Below are positions 17,996-26,880 of a DNA stretch of 64,000 bases, in pieces. The number at the start of each line of letters is the position of its first letter. The first letter of the stretch is position 1. Source of the DNA: Alphaproteobacteria bacterium (GTDB taxonomy: Bacteria > Pseudomonadota > Alphaproteobacteria > SMXP01); NCBI GenBank assembly GCA_028285305.1, contig JANQPV010000065.1, positions 88,130 through 152,129 of the forward strand, written 5' to 3'. Position numbers and translations under genes: made by a program. The notes beneath the pieces were generated by a model. That model saw nothing but the letters and a program-made list of their open reading frames with translations, was not told the DNA's origin and did no database searches.

Positions 17996-19215
17996 TGATC
18001 CGATCTCATAGGTAAGATGTGCGTTCGCACAAAATCAGCTAATCGCAAAATGTCCTCATCCCGATGTGAGGCCGTGAACGTAAAGCGCAGGCGCGAGGTG
18101 CCTGTCGGGACCGTTGGCGGCCGGATCGCCGTTACGAGAAAACCTTCCGCCTCAAGCATATGCGACGCTTTCAGAGTCGCGTCGGCGTCTCCCACGATGA
18201 GCGGCACGATTGGAGACTGAGGCTGAGGCAAGCCTATCCGATCGGTGAACACGGTGGCTTGGCGGACAGGCTGCGCACAAAACTCTTTGTCCGACGCAAT
18301 GATGTCCAAGGCCGCGATGCTGGCCGCAACACTGGCCGGCGGCAAGCCCGTCGTATAGACGAAGGAGCGCGCGCGATTGCGAATGAGTTCGGCAACTGCG
18401 TGAGACGCGCACAGATAGCCACCATAGGACCCAACAGCTTTCGACAACGTTCCCATTTGCAATGGTATGGAAAGGCTGGCGCCGTCGAAGGCGGCTTTCG
18501 AACCGTGGCCGTCTCCGACCACGCCGAGACCGTGAGCATCGTCCGTCATGAGCCATGCGTCATATTTGTCCGCGAGCGCGGCAAGATCGGGCAAAGGCGC
18601 CAAGTCCCCGTCCATACTGAACACACCATCCGTGAGGATCAGAGCGTTGCCTGCTTTTGAACGATGCTCTGCGAGAACACTTTCCAAGTGGTCGCACGCA
18701 TTGTGACGAAAGATGAACTGATCAGCCGCCGAAAGCTGCGCCCCGCCAAACAAACAGGCATGGGCCAACTCATCAATAAAGATCACATCTTGGGCGCCGA
18801 TCAGTGACGGGATGATGCCAATATTGGCCAAATAGCCCGAGCCGAAGACGACGGCGTCTTCCGTCCCTTTAATCTTGGCGAGCCTCTTTTCGAGCTGGGC
18901 AAACAGGGGGTGATTGCCGGTGATGAGCCGAGAGGCACCAGCACCGGTGCCGTAAACTTCAGTTGCTTCTATCGCAGCGCGCTTTACCGCCGGGTGCTGT
19001 GATAAGTTCAGATAGTCATTGCAACAAAAGGAGATGAGCGCCTTGCGCTGGGTTTCTGAGCCGTCCTCAAGGCGAAATGCCGCCGCGTCTTCCCTCCGGT
19101 CGGTTTCGACCAAACGACGGCGTAACGACCGATTCTGCAGAGATGCTAGCTTTTTTTTAGCGAATTCTTCTAAGATCGTCATGCGCTCGCGAAACTCAAC
19201 TGACTCATCCGACAC
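17992..19215 (-). CDS. bioF: 8-amino-7-oxononanoate synthase
   Basis: A 407-residue PLP enzyme condensing pimeloyl-thioester with alanine. Landmarks: CCNDYLNLSQHP, YGTGAGASRLITGNHPLF, DDAHGLGVVGDGHG, and the PLP lysine in GTLSKAVGSYGG. The frame opens with a GTG at 19215, preceded at 13 bases by GGAGG. An ATG at 19182 (MTILEEF) is an alternative start. It is divergent from bioA with only 39 bases between the two annotated starts, so promoters must overlap the coding ends. The acyl source genes and bioB are not in this window. Confidence 0.95.
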   Translation of the reverse strand: MSDESVEFRERMTILEEFAKKKLASLQNRSLRRRLVETDRREDAAAFRLEDGSETQRKALISFCCNDYLNLSQHPAVKRAAIEATEVYGTGAGASRLITGNHPLFAQLEKRLAKIKGTEDAVVFGSGYLANIGIIPSLIGAQDVIFIDELAHACLFGGAQLSAADQFIFRHNACDHLESVLAEHRSKAGNALILTDGVFSMDGDLAPLPDLAALADKYDAWLMTDDAHGLGVVGDGHGSKAAFDGASLSIPLQMGTLSKAVGSYGGYLCASHAVAELIRNRARSFVYTTGLPPASVAASIAALDIIASDKEFCAQPVRQATVFTDRIGLPQPQSPIVPLIVGDADATLKASHMLEAEGFLVTAIRPPTVPTGTSRLRFTFTASHRDEDILRLADFVRTHILPMRSDQ

Positions 19216-19254
19216 GGAATAGCAAATTCCTCCGGTAGAGAGAAAGAATGTTCG

Positions 19255-20547
19255 ATGCCCCCATTAACTGAAACGCCGGAATGGGTCCTTGAAGGCCGAG
19301 ATCATGTGTGGCTTCCATACACCCAAGTGCAGACCGCGCCGCTTCCCCTGCCTGTCAAAGAGACCCGGGGGACTCGCCTGATCCTTGAGGATGGCCGCGA
19401 ATTGATTGATGGCTGTTCCAGTTGGTGGACGGCCTGTCATGGCTACAATCACCCCCACATTGTCGGCAGAATCTCAGAACAGCTCAAAAGGATGCCCCAT
19501 GTCATGATGGGCGGCATCGCCAACGAGCCGGCCTACACCCTGGCGAAACGGCTCGCGGACCTTTTGCCCGGTGATCTTTCCAGAGTGTTTTTTGCCGAAT
19601 CGGGCTCCGTGAGCGTCGAAGTCGCCATGAAAATGGCAATTCAGTATTGGATCAATCAGGACCGGCCGACCCACAAAAAGTTCCTCTGCTTCGAAAGCGG
19701 CTATCACGGCGATACGATGGGAGCAATGTCGGTTTGCGATGTGGACAGAGGAATGCACCAAGTCTTCAAAGGCGCCCTCATCGAACAGCATCTGATGCCT
19801 TTGCCTGAGAGCGATGCAACGCGCGCCCGGTTACGCGAATTCTTGCGCATGCATCACGAAGATATCGCCGCGGTCATCATGGAGCCCTTGGCACAGGGTG
19901 CGGGCGGCCTCAAATTTCACTCCAAGGAAACACTCCGGTATATTCGTGAGACAACGGATGAATTCGGTACGCTTTTGATCTTCGATGAGATTATGACCGG
20001 CTTTGGCCGTACGGGATCTATGTTTGCGTGTGAGGGCGCAGACGTTGTTCCCGACATCATCACTTTGTCCAAGGCGCTCACCGGGGGAACGCTGCCTTTG
20101 TCGGTTGCGATTTCCAATGAGCGGGTGAGCGCCGCGTTTATCAATGAACGGGCGGACACGGCACTGATGCATGGACCCACATTCATGGGACATGCCCTGG
20201 GCTGCGCGGCGGCGCACGCCTCCCTCGACCTCTTTGAACGGGAGCCCCGTCTAAACCAGGTCGCTGCCATTGAGGCGCATTTCAACGCGGTCCTACCTTC
20301 GGCGCGGAACTTGCCGGGGGTTGTCGATGTGCGCGCGCTGGGTGCGATCGGAGTTATCCAGGTCAAAGAACTCAAGAACCTAAGTTGGCTCAAGGACCGA
20401 TTTGTCGAGGAGGGTGTTTTCATTCGTCCGATGGCGGATGTCATCTACGTTGCGCCGCCTTTTGTGATCGAACCGGACGACCTGCGCCGACTGACGGACG
20501 TGATGCTCGACGTCACACGAGAGTGGAGCCAGCGCGAATTCAGCTGA
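19255..20547 (+). CDS. bioA: Adenosylmethionine-8-amino-7-oxononanoate aminotransferase
   Basis: A 430-residue class III aminotransferase that makes 7,8-diaminopelargonate, normally with S-adenosylmethionine as amino donor. Landmarks: HVWLPYTQ near the N terminus, [51 protein letters not shown], and the PLP lysine in [12 protein letters not shown]. The conserved Trp-Trp and Tyr/His motifs favour BioA over other omega-aminotransferases. Divergent from bioF. Confidence 0.95.
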   Translation: MPPLTETPEWVLEGRDHVWLPYTQVQTAPLPLPVKETRGTRLILEDGRELIDGCSSWWTACHGYNHPHIVGRISEQLKRMPHVMMGGIANEPAYTLAKRLADLLPGDLSRVFFAESGSVSVEVAMKMAIQYWINQDRPTHKKFLCFESGYHGDTMGAMSVCDVDRGMHQVFKGALIEQHLMPLPESDATRARLREFLRMHHEDIAAVIMEPLAQGAGGLKFHSKETLRYIRETTDEFGTLLIFDEIMTGFGRTGSMFACEGADVVPDIITLSKALTGGTLPLSVAISNERVSAAFINERADTALMHGPTFMGHALGCAAAHASLDLFEREPRLNQVAAIEAHFNAVLPSARNLPGVVDVRALGAIGVIQVKELKNLSWLKDRFVEEGVFIRPMADVIYVAPPFVIEPDDLRRLTDVMLDVTREWSQREFS

Positions 20548-20640
20548 TCCGCTTTTTTTGCGGTCAATTGCTTCGAAGACAAAGTCTAACTCGTCGTGTA
20601 TGGTAGGACCCAAAGCTGAGCATAGAATTTGGAGGGTAAG

Positions 20641-21186
20641 ATGGGCGCATTGCAAAGAATTCTCTTCTGGTTTTTTGGGGTCATTGTTGTTCTAGTCGTT
20701 ATCAGTTTCTTTCTCCCGGCGAAGGTCCATGTAGAGCGCAGCGCCTCAATCGCCGCATCCCCAGAGATCGTTTTCAGCTACGTGAACAGCCTGTCAGAAT
20801 TCAATCGATGGTCACCGTGGTCGGAAATTGACCCTGAGACCGAGTACGAGTTTAGCGGACCGGACGCCGGTGTGGGGAGCAAAATGAGTTGGTCCAGCGA
20901 GAACAACAACGTTGGCTCGGGTACTCAAGAGATCGTTGAAAGCGTTCAAAACCAACACGTCGCCACAAGCCTGGAATTTCAAGGCCAAGGAGCCGGGCAG
21001 GCAAGATGGGTGCTTACGCCTGCGGGGGAGGCCACAGAAATCACATGGGAGTTCGATACGGAAATGGGAATGAATCCTGTTCAGCGGTATTTCGGATTGA
21101 TGATGGACAATTTGATCGGAGCCCAATACGAACAAGGACTGGCTAACCTTAAAGCGCTGGTCGAAGAAGAGCATCCCGCCGGCTGA
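20641..21186 (+). CDS. Membrane-anchored SRPBCC-domain protein
   Basis: A 181-residue protein with one N-terminal membrane helix (ILFWFFGVIVVLVVISFFL). A START-like SRPBCC lipid or ligand-binding fold follows, with VERSASIAASPEIVFSYVNS, FNRWSPWSEIDP and GAQYEQGLANLKALVEEE at the end. Such polyketide-cyclase-like proteins bind hydrophobic ligands. The ligand cannot be predicted. The ATG at 20641 is preceded by GGAGGG. The enoyl-CoA hydratase gene begins 19 bases after its stop. Confidence 0.8.
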   Translation: MGALQRILFWFFGVIVVLVVISFFLPAKVHVERSASIAASPEIVFSYVNSLSEFNRWSPWSEIDPETEYEFSGPDAGVGSKMSWSSENNNVGSGTQEIVESVQNQHVATSLEFQGQGAGQARWVLTPAGEATEITWEFDTEMGMNPVQRYFGLMMDNLIGAQYEQGLANLKALVEEEHPAG

Positions 21187-21205
21187 TCCTCACGAAAGAC
21201 GAACC

Positions 21206-22012
21206 ATGGCATACGAAGCGTTGCTTGTAGAAAAGCAAGGACAGGTCGATTGGGTCACTCTCAATCGTCCCGAGACTTATAATACTCTCAATCAGACGAT
21301 GACGGACGAGCTGCAGCACTATTTTGGTGAGCTGTACACAGATCACGCCACGCGCATTGTCGTCCTTAAGGGTGCCGGACAAGGCTTTTGCGGCGGCCTC
21401 GACCTCAAAGAGGCCGCCGGACGCAACGAGCCCGGCGAAAGACGGTCCGTTGCCGAAGGATTACGCGGTCAACGCCGTATCGCCGAGATCGTTATCCGGA
21501 TGCGGCGTTGTCCTCAGCCCATCATTTCTCTCATTCATGGCGGTGCTGCCGGCGGTGGATTCGCATTGGCTCTTGCCTCCGATATCAGGATTGCCGGAAA
21601 ATCTGCCAAAATGAACGCTGCCTTCATCCGTATCGGTTTGTCCGCCTGCGACATCGGCGTGAGTTACTTTCTTCCCCGGCTCGTGGGCGTGTCCGTTGCC
21701 TCGGAACTCATGATGACGGGCCGCTTCATTCGTGCAGACCGGGCGTTGGCGACGGGTCTGGTTTCGGAGGTCGTGGAAGATGATCAGTTGGAAGCGGCCG
21801 CAAAGCCCTATGTGGAGGAAATGCTGCAGACCACGCCGCTTGGGCTTCGCCTGACCAAAGAATGTCTGAATATGAACGTGGATGCTTCGAGCTTGGAGGC
21901 CGCCGTCGCTATGGAGGATCGCAACCAGATTTTGTGCGCGCAATCGAGCGACATGCGTGAGGGCATTGCCGCCTTCTTTGAGAAGCGCCCCGCTCATTAC
22001 ACTGATACCTGA
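21206..22012 (+). CDS. Enoyl-CoA hydratase/isomerase family protein
   Basis: A 268-residue crotonase-fold enzyme. The oxyanion-hole segments are GAGQGFCGGLDLKEAAG and IHGGAAGGGFALALASDIRI. The fold and C-terminal helix end AAFFEKRPAHYTDT, which is typical of enoyl-CoA hydratases. At the catalytic Glu positions I see Ala and Asp rather than two clear glutamates (FIRIGLSACDIGVSYFLPRL), so isomerase or hydrolase activity is possible. It directly follows the SRPBCC gene, and an ATG overlaps its stop by one base. Confidence 0.85.
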   Translation: MAYEALLVEKQGQVDWVTLNRPETYNTLNQTMTDELQHYFGELYTDHATRIVVLKGAGQGFCGGLDLKEAAGRNEPGERRSVAEGLRGQRRIAEIVIRMRRCPQPIISLIHGGAAGGGFALALASDIRIAGKSAKMNAAFIRIGLSACDIGVSYFLPRLVGVSVASELMMTGRFIRADRALATGLVSEVVEDDQLEAAAKPYVEEMLQTTPLGLRLTKECLNMNVDASSLEAAVAMEDRNQILCAQSSDMREGIAAFFEKRPAHYTDT

Positions 22013-22179
22013 TGCAGACCTCGTTTGAAGATCAGTTTCTCGCCGACGATGCCAATCAGACGGCCGCCGGTCATCGGGGTGTTCTCCTGATCGGGAGTGA
22101 GGGCGAACTATTTTTTGGACAAAATCCCATTCGCCCCTTGAACTGGCGCATGGAACAGAAAGGACTGCAAAAGAGGTGA
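22012..22179 (+). CDS. Possible small coupled ORF, 55 aa
   Basis: An ATG at 22012 overlaps the enoyl-CoA hydratase stop (TGATG) and opens a 55-codon frame ending TGA at 22177-22179. The peptide begins MQTSFEDQFLADDANQ and has no motif or hydrophobic segment that I recognise. Stop-start overlap suggests re-initiation, but a chance frame of this length is quite possible. Confidence 0.3.
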   Translation: MQTSFEDQFLADDANQTAAGHRGVLLIGSEGELFFGQNPIRPLNWRMEQKGLQKR

Positions 22180-22279
22180 GTGCGTCCTTGTACCCCCTTC
22201 TCTTCACGGAAAATTCGGGTGACTAAGACGACCATTTGAAGTAATCGACAACGGTTATTTGGCCCCCGTGTGACAAGTG

Positions 22280-23941
22280 ATGAACCCCCACAAAAATCTG
22301 AAAACTCTAAGCCTTTACCCCTACGACGCCATCATCGTCGGCGGCGGGGTCACCGGCGCATGTATCGCCCGTGATGCGGCCATGCGAGGGCTTCGGGTAG
22401 TGCTTCTTGAAGCCAAAGACTTTTGTCACGCAACGAGTGCGGGTTCCTCAAAACTCATCCATGGGGGCCTGCGATATCTCGAAAACTACGAATTCGGTTT
22501 GGTCCGTGAGGCGCTCCGGGAGCGGCGCATCTGGGAGATCATAGCGCCCCACCTGGTTCATCCCCTGCCCTTTTGTTTTCCAATCCATGGGGACAGTACC
22601 TTCGAAAAGTACAAGCTTCGCGCCGGGCTCACCCTTTACGATATTCTTTCTCTAGACAGAATTTTTCTCAATGATCCGGCGAAGCGCCTGCCCGGTCACA
22701 AGTACTTTACCCCTGAACGCACGTGTGCATCCTTTCCACAGATTAATCCCCACAAGCTGATGGGCGCACTTACCTATTATGATTGTCAGATGGATAGTCC
22801 CGAGCGGCTAGGTCTTGAGTGTGTTCTGAGCGCTGTCGACCATGGTGCAGAAGTGGCGAATTACATGCCCGTGACCGAACTCCTCACTCAGGAGGGGCAC
22901 GTCAAAGGCGTTCGTGTACAGAGTAAAATAACTGGTGAAACCACCGATCTTAAGTCCGAGCTCGTTATCAATGCTACTGGGCCGTGGGCAGATGAGTTTG
23001 TGGGCAATGCCAGTGGCCGAAACCCAGGGGTGAAGCTTTTGAGATCCAAAGGCATTCACATTGTCACGCGGGCGCTCACAGATCGGCATGCCCTCTTTAT
23101 CAGCGGCGATCATGAGCATTTGTTTGTCATGCCGTGGCGGGGCCACTCCCTCATCGGTACAACAGATACTGTCTACACAGGATCCCTCGACGAAGTCTAC
23201 GCAACGCAAGACGATATCGATAAGTTGATCGGCACCGTCAATGTTGGCTTGCCGCATACAAATCTGAAAATGGAAGACGTGCTCCACGCCTATGCTGGCA
23301 TCCGTCCGCTCATCGGCGATAGCGAAGCGTCCGGAGATGATTCGTATACGGCGAGCCGAAAATCGGAAATTATGGACCACGCAGACTCAGGCATGCCCGG
23401 ATTGATTTCGGCGCTCGGCGGGAAATGGACAACTTCCCGCGCTCTGGCAAAGAAAGTGGTCAATCTCGCCTGCAGGCGCCTCCACAGAGAAAAAGGCCAC
23501 TGCCGCACGCACCGGGTTCCTCTCTTCGGGGGGGCCGTGGGGAAGTTCGATGCGTTTTTGGAGAACGCGGTTCGACGAAACGATACTATCGACGCCCCCA
23601 TCATTTCGAACCTGGTGCGGACATATGGAGAAAAATACCGGCGCGTTTTGCGCTATCACACGCCGGAATGCGAGAGGCTTTCGCCCGCGTTCCAGACGGT
23701 GCCGGCCCAGATCCGCTACGCCGTCAAGCATGAATTCGCGCTTTCTTTAGAGGATGTCCTGTTCCGGCGAACGGGGTTGGCTACTTTGAAGCATCCGGGT
23801 GCTTATGCGGTCGAGCGGGTCGCCGACATTATGGCAGAAGAACTGGAGTGGTCGCCTGAAATGCGTGCGGCTCAAATTGACGCCGCCAACACAAAACTGA
23901 AAGCGCATCATTCGTTCGAGCCGATCGCGAAAGCTGCTTAA
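22280..23941 (+). CDS. glpD: Aerobic glycerol-3-phosphate dehydrogenase
   Basis: A 553-residue FAD enzyme that oxidises glycerol 3-phosphate to dihydroxyacetone phosphate at the inner membrane, passing electrons to quinone. The N-terminal dinucleotide motif is DAIIVGGGVTGACIARDAAM, followed by TSAGSSKLIHGGLRYLENYE. MPWRGHSLIGTTDT and GGKWTTSRALAKKVV are further family signatures, and the C-terminal domain is helical. The ATG at 22280 directly follows a GTG codon. No glpR, glpK or glpF is adjacent. The next gene starts 24 bases after its stop. Confidence 0.95.
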   Translation: MNPHKNLKTLSLYPYDAIIVGGGVTGACIARDAAMRGLRVVLLEAKDFCHATSAGSSKLIHGGLRYLENYEFGLVREALRERRIWEIIAPHLVHPLPFCFPIHGDSTFEKYKLRAGLTLYDILSLDRIFLNDPAKRLPGHKYFTPERTCASFPQINPHKLMGALTYYDCQMDSPERLGLECVLSAVDHGAEVANYMPVTELLTQEGHVKGVRVQSKITGETTDLKSELVINATGPWADEFVGNASGRNPGVKLLRSKGIHIVTRALTDRHALFISGDHEHLFVMPWRGHSLIGTTDTVYTGSLDEVYATQDDIDKLIGTVNVGLPHTNLKMEDVLHAYAGIRPLIGDSEASGDDSYTASRKSEIMDHADSGMPGLISALGGKWTTSRALAKKVVNLACRRLHREKGHCRTHRVPLFGGAVGKFDAFLENAVRRNDTIDAPIISNLVRTYGEKYRRVLRYHTPECERLSPAFQTVPAQIRYAVKHEFALSLEDVLFRRTGLATLKHPGAYAVERVADIMAEELEWSPEMRAAQIDAANTKLKAHHSFEPIAKAA

Positions 23942-23965
23942 CCCCTTACATCCCGGAGACTCTTC

Positions 23966-24901
23966 ATGGGCGCCTCAGATCAAGACTTCATCCTCCATCA
24001 CTACGACACCTCGCCCTACTCGGAGAAAGTCCGGCTCGCGTTCGGCATCAAGAATATCAGCTGGTACTCTGTGCAGATACCGAACATTATGCCGAGGCCC
24101 GATCTCATGCCGCTCACCGGCGGATACCGAAAGACACCGGTTCTTCAGATTGGCGCCGATATCTATTGCGATACACAGATCATATTGAGAGAGATTGAGC
24201 GGCGCGTACCCGAACCCGCGCTCTTGCCCGCCAGTGTTGCGGGCGCCGCTCCCGCGATGGCTCTGTGGACGGACCGCTCGTTCTTTCAGGCGTCGGTTGC
24301 CTTGATATTTGGAACCATTGGGGATGCTGTCCCGGCGGAATTCAAGAAAGATCGCGAACAACTCAGCGGTGCACCGTTCAATACCGATGCCATGAAACAA
24401 GCCGTTCCTATGATGAAAGATCAATGGCGGGCTCAAGCAGGCTGGCTTGATGCGCAACTTTCTGATGGCAAACCCTTTTTGTTTGGCGATGCGGCCACGT
24501 TGGCCGATCTTCATGGCTATATGAACATTTGGTTCCTGCGTTCGGCTCTTCCCGATGCAGCGGAAGCGATCTTGTCAGAGTATGAATATGTGTCGTCCTG
24601 GGAGGGACGGCTGAAATCTATCGGCCATGGAACGCGCACCGAGCTCGGCTCCGCTGAGGCATTAACCATCGGATCAAACGCTGCGCCCTCACCACCAGAG
24701 ATTCGTGACGCAAACGATCCAAACGGCCGCGTTCCTGGAGACAAAGTCGTCGTGATGGCAGACGACTACGGAAAGGACCCAATCGCTGGGACACTCGTTT
24801 CTTCGTCGGACCAACACATTACAATCCTGCGCCAAGATAAAAGAGCCGGTGAGATTGCGGTGCACTTTCCCAAAACCGGGTTCTTCATCGTACCGGGATA
24901 G
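23966..24901 (+). CDS. Glutathione S-transferase-like protein with C-terminal extension
   Basis: A 311-residue protein, about 80 residues longer than most GSTs. The N-terminal thioredoxin fold has LHHYDTSPYSEKVRLAFGIK, a Ser/Tyr-type start, and TPVLQIG with DTQIILREIE. The helical C-terminal domain contains LFGDAATLADLHGYMNIWF. An extra beta-rich tail begins near residue 235 (GRVPGDKVVVMADDYGKDP) and looks like a small separate domain. The tusA-like gene follows four bases after its stop, so the two are probably translated together. Substrate unknown. Confidence 0.8.
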   Translation: MGASDQDFILHHYDTSPYSEKVRLAFGIKNISWYSVQIPNIMPRPDLMPLTGGYRKTPVLQIGADIYCDTQIILREIERRVPEPALLPASVAGAAPAMALWTDRSFFQASVALIFGTIGDAVPAEFKKDREQLSGAPFNTDAMKQAVPMMKDQWRAQAGWLDAQLSDGKPFLFGDAATLADLHGYMNIWFLRSALPDAAEAILSEYEYVSSWEGRLKSIGHGTRTELGSAEALTIGSNAAPSPPEIRDANDPNGRVPGDKVVVMADDYGKDPIAGTLVSSSDQHITILRQDKRAGEIAVHFPKTGFFIVPG

Positions 24902-24905
24902 AGGC

Positions 24906-25151
24906 ATGGCGCGTTATTGCCTTGATACGCGGGGGCTCAAATGCCCTCTGCCGGTCCTTAAAACCGAACAGCGCATTGATCAGTTGGCTCCCGGCGATGA
25001 ACTCGAAGTCCTCGCTTCAGATCCAGTCTCGGTGATCGATATTCCGCATTTCTGCCAATCGAACGGCCATGTGTTGTTGGACTCGCGGGAAAATCAAGAA
25101 TCCTTTGTGTTTGTTATTCAAGTCGGCCATACCTCTGCGCTCGCCCAATAA
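24906..25151 (+). CDS. TusA-family sulfurtransfer protein
   Basis: An 81-residue SirA/TusA/YeeD-fold protein. The N-terminal motif LDTRGLKCPLPVLKTEQ carries the single conserved Cys (CPxP) that takes up persulfide sulfur. TusA proteins relay sulfur to tRNA thiolation or other sulfur acceptors. Which branch this one serves is not clear from sequence. It starts four bases after the GST-like gene. Confidence 0.88.
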   Translation: MARYCLDTRGLKCPLPVLKTEQRIDQLAPGDELEVLASDPVSVIDIPHFCQSNGHVLLDSRENQESFVFVIQVGHTSALAQ

Positions 25152-25222
25152 CCACTGATACATATACTTTGCCTAATGTGTCAGTCTGAGTAAGATGCGT
25201 TTGAATCGCCGCTTCCTGAACG

Positions 25223-25678
25223 ATGGGGATTATGGCAAAGGAAACAGGATCACTAGAGAGCGCCATTGCATACGCAGAGTCGATCTGCATAAAGAATGGA
25301 ACTAAGCTCACCGATAATCGGCGCAAGATTTTTGAGGTCGTTCATGCAGCCGGGCGCCCCATCGGTGCATATGATATAATTGATGCGTTGTCAGACAGTA
25401 TCCCCGGGGCGAAACCGCCAACCGTTTACCGAGCCCTGGAGTTTCTGCTTGAGATCGGTCTCGTTCACAAAATAGAGTCTTTAAACGCCTTTATGAGTTG
25501 TGCCCATCCCGGCCATACGCATGCGGTGCAAATGCTCATCTGCGATTCTTGTGGACTAACGTCAGAGATAAACGATCAGGAAATCAACTCGAATGTTGTC
25601 AGCCTGGCGAACACCCAAGACTTCGAAGTCGACCATGCCATATTCGAAATCCATGGGAAGTGCAGCAGGTGTCAGTGA
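25223..25678 (+). CDS. Fur-family metalloregulator, probably Zur
   Basis: A 151-residue Fur-type repressor. The N-terminal winged helix has LTDNRRKIFEVVHAAGRPIG and KPPTVYRALEFLLEIGLVHK, and the dimerisation domain follows. Histidine-rich SCAHPGHTHAVQMLICDSCG and the terminal CSRCQ supply CxxC pairs for structural zinc. The HPGHTH and LICDSCG wording resembles Zur more than Fur, but that is a judgement by eye. Two in-frame ATGs (25223, 25232) are possible starts. An imperfect dyad CTGATACAT / ATGTGTCAG (25155-25184) lies upstream and could be an autoregulatory site. Confidence 0.85.
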   Translation: MGIMAKETGSLESAIAYAESICIKNGTKLTDNRRKIFEVVHAAGRPIGAYDIIDALSDSIPGAKPPTVYRALEFLLEIGLVHKIESLNAFMSCAHPGHTHAVQMLICDSCGLTSEINDQEINSNVVSLANTQDFEVDHAIFEIHGKCSRCQ

Positions 25679-25860
25679 TCCTTGCTTGGGTTGTGTTTCT
25701 TTTGAAAAAGTCAATCTGTTAAGTCGTTTGCCCACGCATCTCAGAAAAGCATTGACTTGATTGGCACTCTTGGTGAGGGTGCCCGCTCATCTGAACCAAC
25801 TGAAAATGACATGCGGACGGCGCAGAAGCGCCACTCCCATAAGACTTCGAAAGACACGCG

Positions 25861-26817
25861 TTGAAGATCTTCATAACCGGAGCATCAGGGTTCGTTGGGA
25901 GCGCTGTGCTTCAGCAGTTCCGGGAGACACACGCATTTCGCGCCATGGCGCGGTCACGGGACAGTGCGCAGACTATTCAGGGTCTTGGGGCTGAACCCGC
26001 ACTCTGTTCGCTTGCGGATGTTTCAGCTAGTCACCTTGAAGGGTGCGATGCCGTGATCCACTCCGCGGCCTTCCTCGGACCTTGGGGAAAGCGACGGGAT
26101 TACTGGGAGGCCAATGTCGTTGGTACAGAAAGATTACTGGACGCGGCCAAATCCGCTGGTGTTCAGCGGTTCGTCCATATCGGTACCGAGGCGGCCTTGT
26201 TTCGCGGTCAGCACATGCGCAATATTGATGAAACCTATCCCTACCCTTCGAGCACGCCTTTTCTCTACTCTGAAACAAAGAAGGAAGCGGAGATCCGTGT
26301 CCTGGCGGCCAATACGTCCGAGTTCGAAACCATTTCTCTGCGTCCACGCCTCATTTGGGGGCCGGGCGATCAAACCGTCTTGCCGGAGCTTGTACGGATG
26401 GTCGAAGGCGGACAGTTTGCTTGGATTAATGGCGGAAAAGCCAAGACGTCGACGGCTCATATCGAAAATGTTGTGCACGCTATTTCTCTCGCCCTCCAAC
26501 AGGGGGAACCGGGCGAAGCGTACTTCATAACTGATGATGAATATATTACGTATAGAGATTTTCTTTCCCGATTGCTTGCCACTCAAGGGCTCACGCCGCC
26601 TGATCGATCCATGCCCGGCTGGCTTCTTGGGGGCGCCGCGTCATTGCTCGAGGGGGTGTGGGGTCTGCTCCCAACCAAATCGCCGCCGCCCCTTACCAAA
26701 TTCGCCGTCAGCATCATGGCGCGCGATTGCACCTTGCAAATCGGAAAGGCAAAACAAAAATTGGGCTACGAACCCCAAATCACAGTTAACGAGGGCCTAA
26801 AACAATTGACAGCGTGA
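25861..26817 (+). CDS. NAD(P)-dependent epimerase/dehydratase (extended SDR)
   Basis: A 318-residue extended short-chain dehydrogenase. The nucleotide motif is FITGASGFVGSAVL at the N terminus, VIHSAAFLGPWG follows, and the catalytic Tyr-Lys pair is in YSETKKEAE. RPRLIWGPGDQTVLPELVRM is typical of the 3-beta-HSD/epimerase group. The first possible start codon is a TTG at 25861, and no better one retains the glycine motif. It lies 63 bases before the sulfhydrylase gene. Substrate cannot be assigned. Confidence 0.8.
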   Translation: MKIFITGASGFVGSAVLQQFRETHAFRAMARSRDSAQTIQGLGAEPALCSLADVSASHLEGCDAVIHSAAFLGPWGKRRDYWEANVVGTERLLDAAKSAGVQRFVHIGTEAALFRGQHMRNIDETYPYPSSTPFLYSETKKEAEIRVLAANTSEFETISLRPRLIWGPGDQTVLPELVRMVEGGQFAWINGGKAKTSTAHIENVVHAISLALQQGEPGEAYFITDDEYITYRDFLSRLLATQGLTPPDRSMPGWLLGGAASLLEGVWGLLPTKSPPPLTKFAVSIMARDCTLQIGKAKQKLGYEPQITVNEGLKQLTA

Positions 26818-26880
26818 CCTCGCGCACCAAGTCTCGAGAGGCCGCGTTTCATTCGTTTATATCATGCCAGGAGAACGGAA

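Noticed and set aside
26818..26880. SAM-II riboswitch before metY
   Set aside because: The leader is only 63 bases and does not contain the pseudoknot pattern of SAM-II as I know it.
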